A stretch of DNA of 64,000 nucleotides. Source: Roseicyclus marinus. GTDB lineage: Bacteria; Pseudomonadota; Alphaproteobacteria; Rhodobacterales; Rhodobacteraceae. Every line of letters starts with the position of its first letter. Position 1 is the first letter of the stretch. The position numbers and the translations under genes are program-made. Shown here piece by piece: positions 16,861 through 26,604 of this stretch. Below the pieces are notes generated by a model. The model searched no databases, had not been told where the DNA came from, and saw nothing but the letters and a program-made list of their open reading frames with translations. The stretch covers positions 310,001-374,000 of the forward strand of contig NZ_JASJOF010000001.1 in NCBI RefSeq assembly GCF_030163795.1, given 5' to 3'.

Positions 16861-19215
16861 TCATGCGCCGTAGGGCACCCAGATCGTGCGCACCTCGGTC
16901 GCCTGATCGAGGAAAACGCGACCCTCGGCCTCCACGCCCGACCAGTCGGGCGCCGTGCGGTTGATCCATGTCCGTTTCAGGTTCCCGGCCGAGGCTTTTT
17001 CGAGCTTGGCCGCGTCGATGCCGCCCGAGAAACTCCAAAGCGCGTCGACATCGGCATGGGCGGCGAGCGTCTGGCCAAGATCCTGCGGGTCGCCGGTCAC
17101 GATGTTCACCACGCCGCCCGGCACATCCGAGGTGTCGAGCACCTGGTAGAGATCGGTCGCGGCGAGCGGATAGGCGTGGGAGGGCACGAGGATCACGCGG
17201 TTGCCCATCGCGATGGCGGGCGCGATGAGCGAGACCGCGCCAAGGAGCGGCGCGTCATCAGGGGCGAGCGCGCCGATCACGCCCAAAGGTTCGCGCATGG
17301 CCATGGCAACGCCCCGGATCGGGACATTGGCGATGCGGCCATCCATCTTGTCGGCCCATGCGCCGTAGCTGAAAAGCCGGTCGATGGCGGTGTCGACCTC
17401 GGCCTTGGCGAGGGCGGGCGTGCAGGCGGTCAGATCGCAAAGGCGCGTGGCGAATTCGCCCGCGCGGGCCGAGAGATTTTCGGCGATGTAGTAGAGAACC
17501 TGCGCGCGGTTGTGGCCGCTTGCCTTGGCCCAAGCGCCGGCACCGCGCGCGGCTTCGACCGCGTTGCGGATATCCTTGCGATTGCCGATGCCGACATGGC
17601 CCAGAAGCGCGCCGCGTTTGGACCAGATCGGGGTCGAATAGCCGCCATCGGGGCGGGCCTGTTTGCCGCCGATATAGAGCTTGGCAGTGCGGTCGAGGCC
17701 GGGGGCCTCGGGCGCTGCGGTGGGGGCGGGAACGGGGGCGATCGGTTTGATCGGGCGGGTCTTGGCGGTGGGTTTGAGATAAGCGGCCAAGCCTTCCCAC
17801 CCGCCTTCGCGGCCGAAGCCCGATTCGCGGATGCCGCCGAAGGGGGCGGCGGCGTCGAAAAGGTTGGTGGCATTCACCCAGACGACCCCGGCGGCCAGTT
17901 TCGGCGCGATGTCGAGGGCGAGGTTGAGGTTTTCCGTCCAGAGCGTCGCGGCCAGCCCGTAGCGGGTGTTGTTGGCAATCTCCACCGCCTCGGAGGGCGT
18001 GCGGAAGGTGGTGGAGACGAGCACGGGGCCGAAAATCTCGTCCTGCATCAGGGGGGAGGCGGGGGACAGGCCGGTGATCAGCGTGGGCGGGTAGAAGCAG
18101 CCGGTTTGTGGCATGTCGACGGGGGCGCGGTGGGTGTCGCCCTCGGTATTCGCGTCGACCATGGCGCGGATCGCGTCATGCTGTACAGGATCGACGAGTG
18201 CGCCCATGTCGATGCATTTGTCGAGCGGGTCGCCCAGGCGCAGTTTCGCCATGCGGGCCTTGAGCCTTGTGTGGACATCCTCGGCGATGCCTTCTTGCAC
18301 AAGAAGGCGGGAGCCGGCGCAGCAGACCTGGCCCTGGTTGAACCAGATGGCATCGACAAGCCCTTCGATGGCGCTGTCGATATCGGCGTCCTCGAAGATG
18401 ATGTAGGGGGATTTTCCGCCCAGTTCCAAGGTCAGGGATTTGCCCATCCCGGCGGTTTGTTCGCGGATGCGGCGGCCCACGGCGGTCGAGCCGGTGAAGG
18501 CGATTTTCGCCGTGCCGGGATGGGTCACGATCGCCTCGCCCGTGCGCCCGTCGCCTGTGACGATGTTCACGACGCCCTTGGGCAATCCGGCCTCCTGACA
18601 GATCTTGGCGAAGAGGAGGGCCGTGAGGGAGGTGTATTCGGCGGGTTTGAGAACCACGGTGTTCCCGGCAGCGAGCGCGGGCGCGATTTTCCAGGCGAGC
18701 ATCAGGAGCGGGAAGTTCCACGGGATGATCTGGCCGCAGACCCCGATGGGGGCGTGGGCGGGCAGTCCCGAGTCGCGGAGTTGGGCCAGCCCTGCGTGGT
18801 GGTAGAAATGGCGCTGGGCGAGGGGGATGTCGATATCGCGCGCCTCCCGGATCGGTTTGCCGTTGTCGAGCGTTTCGAGGACGGCGAAGAGGCGGGCGTG
18901 TTTTTGCAGGAGGCGGGCCAGCGCGTAGAGGTGTTTGGCGCGGGCGTGGCAGGAGAGCTTTGACCACTTGGGGAAGGCTTTCGTAGCGGCCGCTACGGCG
19001 GTGTCCACATCCTCGGCTGTGCCTTGGGTGATCTGGGCCAGTTCAGCGCCCGTGGCGGGGTTTTTCGTGGCGAAAGTCTCGCCCGGGGCGGTGAAGGTCC
19101 CGTCGATGAAATGGCCAAAGGCGGGGCCGTGAGTGGCGATCCATGCCAGAGCCTCGGCCGCGCTTTCGGGGGCGGGGCCGTATTCCATCGTTTCGAATAT
19201 CTCGCGGGTGGTCAT
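16861..19215 (-). CDS. Tandem-domain aldehyde dehydrogenase, ALDH16 type
   Basis: 784 residues, about 300 longer than a normal ALDH. Residues about 30-495 are a complete ALDH: general-base Glu264 in TLELGGKSP, catalytic Cys298 in [10 protein letters not shown], and the dimerisation region [14 protein letters not shown]. Residues about 505-784 are a second, shortened ALDH-like domain that lacks the catalytic Cys and Glu. This architecture defines the ALDH16 family, in which the bacterial enzymes are active NAD-dependent dehydrogenases. The frame is open 50 codons further upstream through a palindrome array, but the ATG at 19215 has GGAAAGAG and matches homologues. It lies downstream of deoC, suggesting oxidation of the acetaldehyde or glyceraldehyde 3-phosphate made there. 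Confidence 0.9.
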   Translation of the reverse strand: MTTREIFETMEYGPAPESAAEALAWIATHGPAFGHFIDGTFTAPGETFATKNPATGAELAQITQGTAEDVDTAVAAATKAFPKWSKLSCHARAKHLYALARLLQKHARLFAVLETLDNGKPIREARDIDIPLAQRHFYHHAGLAQLRDSGLPAHAPIGVCGQIIPWNFPLLMLAWKIAPALAAGNTVVLKPAEYTSLTALLFAKICQEAGLPKGVVNIVTGDGRTGEAIVTHPGTAKIAFTGSTAVGRRIREQTAGMGKSLTLELGGKSPYIIFEDADIDSAIEGLVDAIWFNQGQVCCAGSRLLVQEGIAEDVHTRLKARMAKLRLGDPLDKCIDMGALVDPVQHDAIRAMVDANTEGDTHRAPVDMPQTGCFYPPTLITGLSPASPLMQDEIFGPVLVSTTFRTPSEAVEIANNTRYGLAATLWTENLNLALDIAPKLAAGVVWVNATNLFDAAAPFGGIRESGFGREGGWEGLAAYLKPTAKTRPIKPIAPVPAPTAAPEAPGLDRTAKLYIGGKQARPDGGYSTPIWSKRGALLGHVGIGNRKDIRNAVEAARGAGAWAKASGHNRAQVLYYIAENLSARAGEFATRLCDLTACTPALAKAEVDTAIDRLFSYGAWADKMDGRIANVPIRGVAMAMREPLGVIGALAPDDAPLLGAVSLIAPAIAMGNRVILVPSHAYPLAATDLYQVLDTSDVPGGVVNIVTGDPQDLGQTLAAHADVDALWSFSGGIDAAKLEKASAGNLKRTWINRTAPDWSGVEAEGRVFLDQATEVRTIWVPYGA

Positions 19216-19240
19216 CTGGATGCTCTTTCCTTGCCGCGTG

Positions 19241-19310
19241 GCCGGAAACCTCGAGGTTTCCGGCCCGAAAAACCCGGGTTTTTCGGGCCGTTTTCCGCGA
19301 GGAAAACGGC
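19241..19310. repeat. Array of three contiguous perfect palindromes
   Basis: Three inverted repeats abut and share their GGC/GCC ends: 19241-19264 (24 bp, centre CTCGAG), 19262-19289 (28 bp, centre CCCGGG) and 19287-19310 (10-bp arms around GCGA). All arms are perfect. They lie between deoC and the ALDH gene, both leftward. They could be an intercistronic mRNA-stabilising or terminating structure, or a dispersed repeat of the REP/BIME kind. Confidence 0.85.
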
Positions 19311-19318
19311 TCCCTGTT

Positions 19319-20320
19319 TCATGCCATCGGATGCCGCCAGCCCGTCGAATAGGCGCCGGTGACATGGTGTTCGAGTTGCCGTTCGATATCGCCCAAGAGC
19401 GAGGAAGCCCCGAAGCGGAAAAGATCGGGGCGCAGCCAGTCGTCGCCCAGTTCCTCTTTCATGAGGCTCAGGTAGACCAGCGCATCCTTGGCCTTGGAAA
19501 TGCCGCCTGCGGGTTTGTAGCCGACCTTGATGCCGGTCGCGGCCTCATAGGCGCGGATCGCGCGGATCATGGTGAGCGAGACGGGAAGCGTGGCGTTGAC
19601 GCTTTCCTTGCCGGTGCTTGTCTTGATGAAATCGGCCCCGGCCATCATGCAGACGAGCGAGGCGCGGGCCACGTTTTTCAGCGTGCCAAGTTCGCCCGTG
19701 GCGAGGATCGCCTTGACATGCGCGTCCCCGCAGGCGGCGCGAAACTCGCGCATCTCGTCATAAAGCGCCTGCCAATTGCCGGTGAGGACATGGCGGCGGG
19801 AGATGACGATGTCGATTTCCGCGGCACCCGCCTTGACGCTTTCCTCGATCTCCTTGACGCGGAGATGGTAGGGGGAGAGGCCCGCCGGAAAGCCGGTGGA
19901 GACAGCGGCGACGGGGATGCCCGTGCCTGCAAGCGCCTCGACCGCCGTGCCGACCATCTCGTGGTAGACGCAGACGGCGCCCGTGGTGAGGGGCGGCAGG
20001 CCGAGCGCGTCGAGCAGATCGGGGCGGACGGGTTGGCGGGCCTTGGCACACAGACGCCGGACGCGGCCCGGCGTGTCGTCGCCCGCAAGCGTCGTGAGGT
20101 CGATGAGCGTGATGGCGCGGGCAAGCCAGGCGGCCTGGTATTCTTTCTTGACGGTGCGGCGGCCGGGCAGGGTGGCCGCACGGCGTTCGATGGCCGAGGT
20201 ATTGGCCTGCACGCGGGCCACCCAGTCGAGGTCTAGCGCCATCCCCGGATTGCGGGGGCGGTGCAGCTGCGGCAGGTGCTCCTGCGTCAGCGGCGCGGTT
20301 TTTGTTTGTGTCGGGGTCAT
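19319..20320 (-). CDS. deoC: Deoxyribose-phosphate aldolase
   Basis: 333 residues, the long form of DeoC. The Schiff-base lysine is in GADFIKTSTGKE, and the second active-site lysine in IKVGYKPAGGIS. It splits 2-deoxyribose 5-phosphate into acetaldehyde and glyceraldehyde 3-phosphate. Residues 1-60 are an N-terminal extension before the TIM barrel. The start at 20320 is preferred over one 14 codons upstream. The neighbouring ALDH downstream could take up the aldehyde product; no nucleoside phosphorylase is nearby. Confidence 0.92.
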   Translation of the reverse strand: MTPTQTKTAPLTQEHLPQLHRPRNPGMALDLDWVARVQANTSAIERRAATLPGRRTVKKEYQAAWLARAITLIDLTTLAGDDTPGRVRRLCAKARQPVRPDLLDALGLPPLTTGAVCVYHEMVGTAVEALAGTGIPVAAVSTGFPAGLSPYHLRVKEIEESVKAGAAEIDIVISRRHVLTGNWQALYDEMREFRAACGDAHVKAILATGELGTLKNVARASLVCMMAGADFIKTSTGKESVNATLPVSLTMIRAIRAYEAATGIKVGYKPAGGISKAKDALVYLSLMKEELGDDWLRPDLFRFGASSLLGDIERQLEHHVTGAYSTGWRHPMA

Positions 20321-20467
20321 CGGGGGGCCGGTCGTCGGTCGCGTTCGTGCAAAGCCTGTCATGGGGGCGGGGCAAAGGCAAGCTTGACCAAACGGTCAAA
20401 AATCAATCCGCGCGTGACAGCCTTTGCCGCAGGAGCTAACAGGGCGGCGATTGCCAAGGGGGTGCCG

Positions 20468-21148
20468 ATGTCGTTCGACCGTTCCATCAAGATCGCGCCG
20501 TCGATCCTGTCCGCCGATTTCGCGAATTTCGGGGCCGAGATCCGTGCCATCGAGGCCGAGGGCGCGGATTGGGTGCATGTCGATGTGATGGACGGGCATT
20601 TCGTGCCCAACCTGACATTCGGGCCCATGGCGGTGAAGGCGTTCCGTCCGCATGTGAAAACGGTCATGGATGTGCATCTGATGATCGCGCCGGTCGATCC
20701 GTATATCGACGCCTATGCCGAGGCCGGGGCGGATGTTCTGACCGCGCATGTGGAGGCGGGTCCGCATATCCACCGGACCTTGCAGGCGATCCGGGCGGCG
20801 GGGATGAAAGCGGGCGTCGCGCTGAACCCCGGCACGCCGGCCGAAGCGGTGGCGCATCTCTTGGACATGGTCGATCTGGTCTGCGTGATGACCGTGAACC
20901 CCGGTTTCGGGGGGCAGAAGTTCATCGACATGACGGACAAGGTGCGCCGCTTGCGCGCGATGATCGGGGACCGCCCGGTGCATATCGAGATCGATGGCGG
21001 GGTCGATGTGACGACCGCGCCGCTGGTCGTCGCGGCGGGCGCGGATGTGCTGGTCGCGGGATCTGCGGTGTTCCGGGGCGGATCGGTGGACGCGCCGGAG
21101 GTCTATGGCGCGAATATCCGCGCGATCCGGGCTGCGGCCAGCGCCTGA
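20468..21148 (+). CDS. rpe: Ribulose-phosphate 3-epimerase
   Basis: 226 residues forming a TIM barrel. Signature segments are IAPSILSADFANFG, HVDVMDGHFVPNLTFG, DVHLMIAPVDPYI, MTVNPGFGGQKF and EIDGGVDVTTAP; the metal-binding His and Asp pairs lie in the second, third and last of these. It interconverts ribulose 5-phosphate and xylulose 5-phosphate (pentose phosphate pathway). AAGGGGG lies six bases before the ATG. Divergent from deoC. Confidence 0.95.
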   Translation: MSFDRSIKIAPSILSADFANFGAEIRAIEAEGADWVHVDVMDGHFVPNLTFGPMAVKAFRPHVKTVMDVHLMIAPVDPYIDAYAEAGADVLTAHVEAGPHIHRTLQAIRAAGMKAGVALNPGTPAEAVAHLLDMVDLVCVMTVNPGFGGQKFIDMTDKVRRLRAMIGDRPVHIEIDGGVDVTTAPLVVAAGADVLVAGSAVFRGGSVDAPEVYGANIRAIRAAASA

Positions 21149-21280
21149 GGGGCGCTTGCCCGGCGGGCCGCCTTGTGGCGTGCGGCGCGTCTTGAGTTTT
21201 CTTGCCAAGATGAAGGAGGGGCCGCGCCAAGACCTGCGCGGTTGCGGCCTTGGGGTGCGGGAGCGCGTGGGCCCGTGGTC

Positions 21281-21565
21281 CTAGCGGTGCTTGAGTGGTG
21301 CGCGGGTGCTGGCCTGCGCGATCAGGTCGTTCATCGCGGAAAGCTCCGTCTGGCCTTTGAGCCGCGCGGTGTCGAGATGGCGGGCGATGGCGCTGTCGGG
21401 GATGTGCAGGTGCCGGGCGCGCAGACGGGCGGCGGCGAGCGCCGAGCTTGCGGGATCGGAGGCGGGCGCCATGGCCGGTGGTACGGCACGACGAACCGCG
21501 CGGCGCAGGCCCGTGGTCAGGCTTGCGGCGGCAAGGAGCGTGCAGGCGATCGGATCGGCGGGCAT
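21281..21565 (-). CDS. Hypothetical protein, uncertain
   Basis: 94 residues in an Ala-rich, helical-looking frame ending IAQASTRAPLKHR. The segment RHLHIPDSAIARHLDTARLK resembles a folded helix pair, but no family is recognised and no strong Shine-Dalgarno precedes the ATG. It sits downstream of ccr, beyond a GC-rich hairpin, in a 620-base stretch with no better candidate. It may be a small lineage-specific protein or chance. Confidence 0.4.
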   Translation of the reverse strand: MPADPIACTLLAAASLTTGLRRAVRRAVPPAMAPASDPASSALAAARLRARHLHIPDSAIARHLDTARLKGQTELSAMNDLIAQASTRAPLKHR

Positions 21566-21689
21566 AGCGGGCACCCCGGCTCAGGATCATTCAACAGGGG
21601 CGAGCTTCGGCCGCGAATATGGCGGAATGCGGGCGAAAGCGCGGCTGTCGTGCGACCTGCGCCGGGGGTGTGGTGGGCCAAACACGCAA

Positions 21690-21722
21690 GCGCCCCGCGC
21701 CGGGTGAGACCGGGCGGGGCGC
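21690..21722 (-). terminator. GC-rich hairpin after ccr, possible terminator
   Basis: Arms GCGCCCCGC and GCGGGGCGC pair perfectly around a 15-base loop that can itself fold. It lies about 50 bases past the ccr stop on the leftward strand. Only a weak T-rich tract (GTGTTTGG) follows, so termination is plausible but not certain. Confidence 0.4.
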
Positions 21723-21768
21723 GCGTCTGTCGCGCCGGGGCTGGGCCCGGCGTCGGGTCGGTTTGCCG

Positions 21769-23064
21769 TCAGGTGGCGGTGGGCCCTGCGGCCAGAACAT
21801 CCTCGAGCGTGCGCAGGCCGGTGCGGGGGGCCTGAACCAGCACGGCCATGTTGCCGGGTTTGTGTTCGTTGCGGAGCATCTTCATGTGGGCGATGGGCAA
21901 TTCCTCCCACGGGAAGACCTCGGACATGCAGGGGTCGAGGCGGCGGTCGAGCATCAGCTTGTTGGCGGCGGCGGCCTGTTTGAGATGGGCGAAATGGCTA
22001 CCCTGCAACCGTTTTTGGTGGGACCACATGTGGCGCACGTCGAAGGTGCAATTGTAGCCCGAGGTTCCCGCGCAGATCACGACCATCCCGCCGCGTTTCA
22101 CGACGAAGGTGGAGACCGGAAAGGTCGCCTCGCCGGGATGTTCGAAGACCATGTCGACGTTCACGCCCTTGCCGGTGATGTCCCAGATCGCCTTGCCGAA
22201 GCGGCGCACCTCGGCGAACCAATCCTTGTAGTCGTCGGTCCCGACCTCGGGGAGGCGGCCCCAGCAGTTGAAATCACGCCGGTTGATCACGCCCTTGGCG
22301 CCGAGATCCATGACGAACTGGCGCTTGTCCTCGTCCGAGATCACGCCGATCGCATTGGCGCCCGCGGTGTTGATGAGCTGGATCGCGAAAGAGCCAAGGC
22401 CCCCGGACGCGCCCCAAACAAGAACGTTTTGCCCCGGCTTCAGGTCATGGGGTTCATGGCCGAAGAGCATCCGGTAGGCGGTGGCGAGGGTGAGCGTGTA
22501 GCAGGCCGATTCCTCCCAAGTCAGGTGCTTGGGGCGCGGCATGAGCTGTTGGGATTGGACGCGGGTGAACTGGGCGAAGCTGCCGTCGGCGGTCTCGTAA
22601 CCCCAGATGCGCTGGGAGGGCGAGAGCATCGGGTCGCCGCCGTTGCATTCCTCGTCATCGCCATCGTCCTGATTGCAGTGGATCACAACCTCGTCGCCGA
22701 CCTTCCAGCGGGTGACGCGGTCGCCGACGGCCCAGACGATGCCCGCCGCATCCGAGCCGATGATCGCATAGGGCGCCTTGTGCTGGTTGAAGACGGACGC
22801 CGGTTTGCCCAGACAGGCCCAGACGCCGTTGTAATTGACGCCCGCGGCCATCACGAGCACGAGCACGTCGTTGCTTTCGAGCTTGGGGGTATCCACCACT
22901 TCGATCTTGAGCGCCTCGGTCGGGTCGCCGTGGCGTTCCTGACGCAGGATCCAGCCATACATCTGTGCGGGAACATGGCCCAAGGGCGGGATTTCGCCCA
23001 TTTCGTAAAGGTCTTTTTTCGGGGCGTCATAGCTGGCGATCGCGGGGGTCGCGTCGAGGGCCAT
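21769..23064 (-). CDS. ccr: Crotonyl-CoA carboxylase/reductase
   Basis: 431 residues closely following the Rhodobacter enzyme: CNQDDGDDEECNGGDP insert, KPGQNVLVWGASGGLGSFAI nucleotide-binding region, INRRDFNCWG, NVDMVFEHPGEATFPVS, and end VLVQAPRTGLRTLEDVL. It is an MDR-superfamily enzyme that reductively carboxylates crotonyl-CoA to ethylmalonyl-CoA with NADPH, the defining step of the ethylmalonyl-CoA pathway for C2 assimilation. Start MALDATPAI is chosen from homologues and the GGAGAAT at nine bases; an ATG two codons upstream is also possible. No other pathway genes adjoin it; the acyltransferase gene upstream lies 117 bases away. Confidence 0.96.
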   Translation of the reverse strand: MALDATPAIASYDAPKKDLYEMGEIPPLGHVPAQMYGWILRQERHGDPTEALKIEVVDTPKLESNDVLVLVMAAGVNYNGVWACLGKPASVFNQHKAPYAIIGSDAAGIVWAVGDRVTRWKVGDEVVIHCNQDDGDDEECNGGDPMLSPSQRIWGYETADGSFAQFTRVQSQQLMPRPKHLTWEESACYTLTLATAYRMLFGHEPHDLKPGQNVLVWGASGGLGSFAIQLINTAGANAIGVISDEDKRQFVMDLGAKGVINRRDFNCWGRLPEVGTDDYKDWFAEVRRFGKAIWDITGKGVNVDMVFEHPGEATFPVSTFVVKRGGMVVICAGTSGYNCTFDVRHMWSHQKRLQGSHFAHLKQAAAANKLMLDRRLDPCMSEVFPWEELPIAHMKMLRNEHKPGNMAVLVQAPRTGLRTLEDVLAAGPTAT

Positions 23065-23181
23065 CGTCATATTCTCCGTTCCCTTGCCGATGCCGCAATG
23101 CGGAATCAATCTTGCTGCTGCTGCGAGGGTTACATAGCCGCGCGCAACAAAGCAAATGGGAAAACGCAGATTATTGAAATA

Positions 23182-24600
23182 TTATGTCGCAGAGGCCTTG
23201 CGCGGGGCGGCGGTTGCGGTGCCGTCGTCGACATCGTCGAGCAGATGCGCGACGGAGGCGGCATAGAAGGCCAGAAGGTCCGCCGCCTGCCCGGTGTCGG
23301 TCAGCGTGAGCTGGTCGCCGGTGCGGCGCAGCACGCGCCGTTCGATGAGCGCACGCAGCCCGGATTCGATCGTGTAGGCGATGTCGTCGCGGGGGATGTG
23401 GATGGTCACGCCGCGTGCCTTGGCCGACTCGACCCGGCGGCGCAGGAGTGCGTCGAGGGCCACGACGCTGCGCACCCCGTCTTGCAGCGCGTGGGCGACG
23501 AGCGGCACGGGGGTGACGGGCATGACGGTGGCGATGCGGCCCATGAGGGCGTCGCCCAGTTCGGCGGCGGCATCGTCATGGCGGTCTTGCAGGAAGGCCG
23601 AGAGGCTGAGCGGTTCACCGAAGCTGACGGCGGCATAGCCGTAGCGGTGGTAGCGGCCGGTGATCCTGTTCCAGAGTTGCCGCCGCAGGTAGCGCCAGAT
23701 CGGTTTGAGCGAGAAGCGGAAGCGGCGGTTGCCCGTGATATGGGCGTCGATCAGGGTCTTGTCCTCCATCACGCGGTCGTAGTTGAGCGCGACGGGCACG
23801 AAGACGACATCGCGGGACCGGCCGGGCTGGAAGCCCTCGAGGATGTAGGAAAACAGGCCGAGCTTGGGGCGGGAGAGGTAGCCCGTGCGGCTGAGACCGC
23901 CTTCGGGGAAGACGGCCTGTGTCACGCCGGCCTCGGTCGCCATCTGGACGTAGCGGGCCAGAACCTTGCGGTAGAGGGCGTTGTTGTGGCGGCGGCGGAT
24001 GAAATAGCCGCCCATGGCGCGCACAAGCTGGCGCATGGGCCAGACGCGGGCCCATTCGCCCACCGCATAGGCCAGCGCCGAGCGTTCGGCCACAAGCCAC
24101 GTGACCAGAACGTAATCCATGTTGGAGCGGTGGTTCATGACGAAGACCACGGTGGCATCGGCCGGGATCGCCTCGAGCGCGGGGTCGTTGGCATGGACGA
24201 GCCGCACCCGGTAGAGCGATTGCGACAGGATGCGGGCGGCGCGGATCGCGAAGCCGAAATAGGTGAAGGCGGAAAAGCCCGGCACGATCTCGCGGGCGTA
24301 GCGTTCCGCCTTTTGGAAGGCCACGTCTTCGCGGATGTTGTTGTCGCGGGCGTGGTCGGCGATGGCCTGCGCGACCTCGGGATCGTAGATCAGGCGGCGG
24401 ATCGTATCCATCCGGCGCGCCAGCTTGAAGGGCTGGATCGGGCGCTTGAGGCGCTTGTTCAATTCCTCGACCGCGCGTTCGAGACGGCGGCGCAGGAACC
24501 AGCGCACCGAGGGAAAGAGGAAATGCGAGGCGAAGGTGACGCCCGCAAAGAGCAGGATCAGGACGAAGAGCCAGATCGGCAGTGTGACGGAACCAGTCAT
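23182..24600 (-). CDS. Glycerol-3-phosphate / 1-acylglycerol-3-phosphate acyltransferase (PlsB/PlsC-like)
   Basis: 472 residues. An N-terminal membrane helix (about 7-29) is followed by the acyltransferase core. The catalytic HX4D motif is NHRSNMD near residue 156; substrate-binding blocks are GGYFIRRRHNN, AVFPEGGLSRTG and VFVPVALNYDRV. It acylates the glycerol-phosphate backbone at the inner membrane in phospholipid synthesis. The C-terminal 120 residues are a winged-helix-like tail of unknown role. Possibly co-transcribed with ccr, 117 bases downstream. Confidence 0.85.
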   Translation of the reverse strand: MTGSVTLPIWLFVLILLFAGVTFASHFLFPSVRWFLRRRLERAVEELNKRLKRPIQPFKLARRMDTIRRLIYDPEVAQAIADHARDNNIREDVAFQKAERYAREIVPGFSAFTYFGFAIRAARILSQSLYRVRLVHANDPALEAIPADATVVFVMNHRSNMDYVLVTWLVAERSALAYAVGEWARVWPMRQLVRAMGGYFIRRRHNNALYRKVLARYVQMATEAGVTQAVFPEGGLSRTGYLSRPKLGLFSYILEGFQPGRSRDVVFVPVALNYDRVMEDKTLIDAHITGNRRFRFSLKPIWRYLRRQLWNRITGRYHRYGYAAVSFGEPLSLSAFLQDRHDDAAAELGDALMGRIATVMPVTPVPLVAHALQDGVRSVVALDALLRRRVESAKARGVTIHIPRDDIAYTIESGLRALIERRVLRRTGDQLTLTDTGQAADLLAFYAASVAHLLDDVDDGTATAAPRKASAT

Positions 24601-24749
24601 GAGGCGGCAGGTTCGCAGGTTTGGCGGGCGCGGGCAACGGGCGTGCGTGTCGCGTGTCGCACTTGGCCCCCGATGCGGCGCTGCGGCGAAATCGCTGCGC
24701 TGCCGCAGATGCGATGCAGGGGGTGGATGCGGCGCGCGGGGACCCTGTC

Positions 24750-26078
24750 ATGTTGAACGTTATTTCCGGTGTCTGGGCGCTTTTGGTCGGCATCGTCCTG
24801 ATCATGCTGGGCAACGGCATGCATTTCACGCTGATCGGCTTGCGCGGCGGGATCGAGGGGTTTTCGGCGGCAGAGCTTGCGGTCGTGACCTCGGGCTATT
24901 TCATCGGGTTCCTGTCGGGGGCGCGGATGACACCCACGTTGATCCAGCGGGTGGGTCATGTGCGGGTTTTCGCGGCCTTGGGCAGCTTCATGTCCGCGGG
25001 GCTGATCGCCTATCCGTTGATCGCGGAGCCCTGGGCCTGGACGGTTTTGCGCATCCTGTTGGGGTTTTGCATGTCGGGCATCTATGTCACGGCGGAAAGC
25101 TGGCTCAACAACGCCTCGACCAACGAGACGCGGGGCAAGGTACTGTCGGCCTACATGATCGCGCAGACGCTGGGGATCATCAGTGCGCAGGGGTTGCTGA
25201 CGCTGGGGGATGCGGCGGGGGCGGGATTGTTCATCGGGGCCTCGATCCTCGTGTCGGTGTCCTTTGCGCCGATCCTGTTGTCGGTCACGCCCGCGCCCGC
25301 GGTGGAGGTGGCGCGGCCCATGTCGCTTCGGGTGCTGTTTCGCGGCTCGCCCTTGGGGACGGTGGGGATTTTCCTGTTGGGCGGGGTCTATGCCACGCAA
25401 TCGGGGATGGCGGCGGTGTTCGGCAGTCAGATCGGGATGAGCGCATCCGAGATCGCCTTGTTCGTGGCGATGCTTTTCGCCGGGGCGCTGGCGTTCCAGT
25501 ATCCGATCGGCTGGCTGTCGGACCGGTTCGACCGGCGCAGGGTGATCATGGGCACGGCGGCGATGGGGGCCATGGCCTGCGGATTGGGCTGGGTGGCGGG
25601 CAGCGATGTGCCGGCGTTGGAGGGTTTGGGCCTGTGGCCGTTGATGGGCGCGGCCTTGCTGGCGGGGGGGATGACCACGCCGCTTTACGCGCTGCTTTTG
25701 GCCTATACCAACGACTTCCTGCCGAACGAGGACATGGCGGCGGCATCGGGGGGCTTGATCTTCATCTTCGGGTTGGGGGCGATCCTTGGGCCCTTGGTCG
25801 TGGGTTGGGCGATGGAGACGGGTGGGCCCCATGCCTTCTGGCTGGTGTTGGGGGCGACGTTCACGGCGATGGCCGTTTATGCGGCCTACCGGATGACCCG
25901 GCGCCAGAGCAGCGTCATGACCGAGGACACGGACAGCTATCTTGGCGTTTTGCCCACGGCCTCGGTCGTGGCGGTGGAGGCGGCGGGCGTTTGGGCCGCG
26001 GAGCAGGCGGAGGCCGAGCGGGCAGAGGCCGAGACCGCCGAGGCGGAGGCAGGACCCGAGACGCGCGGCGCGGCCTGA
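24750..26078 (+). CDS. MFS transporter
   Basis: 442 residues with 12 predicted helices. The loop 2-3 region reads SGYFIGFLSGARMTPTLIQRVGH, and the loop 8-9 region reads GWLSDRFDRRRVIMGT, the typical MFS repeat motif. It resembles the YcaD-like branch. The cytoplasmic C-terminus ends in an unusual Ala/Glu repeat (EQAEAERAEAETAEAEAG). Substrate unknown. Start MLNVISGVWALL is preferred, though the frame is open 43 codons upstream. It faces the TerB gene with a 4-base gap. Confidence 0.85.
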   Translation: MLNVISGVWALLVGIVLIMLGNGMHFTLIGLRGGIEGFSAAELAVVTSGYFIGFLSGARMTPTLIQRVGHVRVFAALGSFMSAGLIAYPLIAEPWAWTVLRILLGFCMSGIYVTAESWLNNASTNETRGKVLSAYMIAQTLGIISAQGLLTLGDAAGAGLFIGASILVSVSFAPILLSVTPAPAVEVARPMSLRVLFRGSPLGTVGIFLLGGVYATQSGMAAVFGSQIGMSASEIALFVAMLFAGALAFQYPIGWLSDRFDRRRVIMGTAAMGAMACGLGWVAGSDVPALEGLGLWPLMGAALLAGGMTTPLYALLLAYTNDFLPNEDMAAASGGLIFIFGLGAILGPLVVGWAMETGGPHAFWLVLGATFTAMAVYAAYRMTRRQSSVMTEDTDSYLGVLPTASVVAVEAAGVWAAEQAEAERAEAETAEAEAGPETRGAA

Positions 26079-26082
26079 GCGA

Positions 26083-26496
26083 TCAGAGCGTCAGGTGCCG
26101 CGCGCGCGCGCCGCGTTCGATGGCCGCCGCATGGAGGCGGTCGATCTCGAGCGCGTGGCGCAATTCCTCGAGAAAGCGGAGTTCGGGTTGGGTCAGCGCG
26201 CCATCGGCGGCGGCGACATCGCAGGCGATGGCATAGGCCGTTTCGTAGAGCCGGTCGGGGAGCGCGTCGCGCACGAGGCCGAAGAGCGCATCAAGCCCGT
26301 CTTCTTCCTCGAAAAGGTCGAAGACGGTTTTCGCCACTTCGCGCATCCGGTCGGCGTCATAGGCGGCGAAGACCGGAAGGTGGTTCACGATCTGCTCGAT
26401 CTTGATCAGTTCGGCAGTGCGGATCGCCTCGTCGGCGACGGATACGGCCACCATGACGGCGACAAGGGCATCTTCGGCGCTGATGATGTCGGACAT
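26083..26496 (-). CDS. TerB-like tellurite resistance family protein
   Basis: 137 residues, all helical and acidic. The pattern ALVAVMVAVSVADEAIRTAELIKI ... AIACDVAAADGALTQPELRFLEELR shows the duplicated helix-turn metal-binding-like motif of TerB proteins. The role in tellurite resistance does not extend to most single-domain members. AGGAG lies eight bases before the ATG. The gene is monocistronic and divergent from lysS. In this frame the opposite strand of lysS is also open upstream, which should not be mistaken for a longer protein. Confidence 0.8.
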   Translation of the reverse strand: MSDIISAEDALVAVMVAVSVADEAIRTAELIKIEQIVNHLPVFAAYDADRMREVAKTVFDLFEEEDGLDALFGLVRDALPDRLYETAYAIACDVAAADGALTQPELRFLEELRHALEIDRLHAAAIERGARARHLTL

Positions 26497-26604
26497 GGGG
26501 ACACTCCTGTGGTTGACGGGGTATTTATTGACGTCGCCCCATCGGCACAATAGGGCGGGGGCGCGCGGGCGATGGGGCCCGGCGCAGAATGGGACCGAGA
26601 GACG

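Noticed and set aside
21619-24756. An open frame of more than 1000 codons on the + strand opposite ccr and the acyltransferase gene
   Set aside because: It is the complement of two well-conserved genes; long antisense frames are expected at this GC content, and its translation has no recognisable domain.
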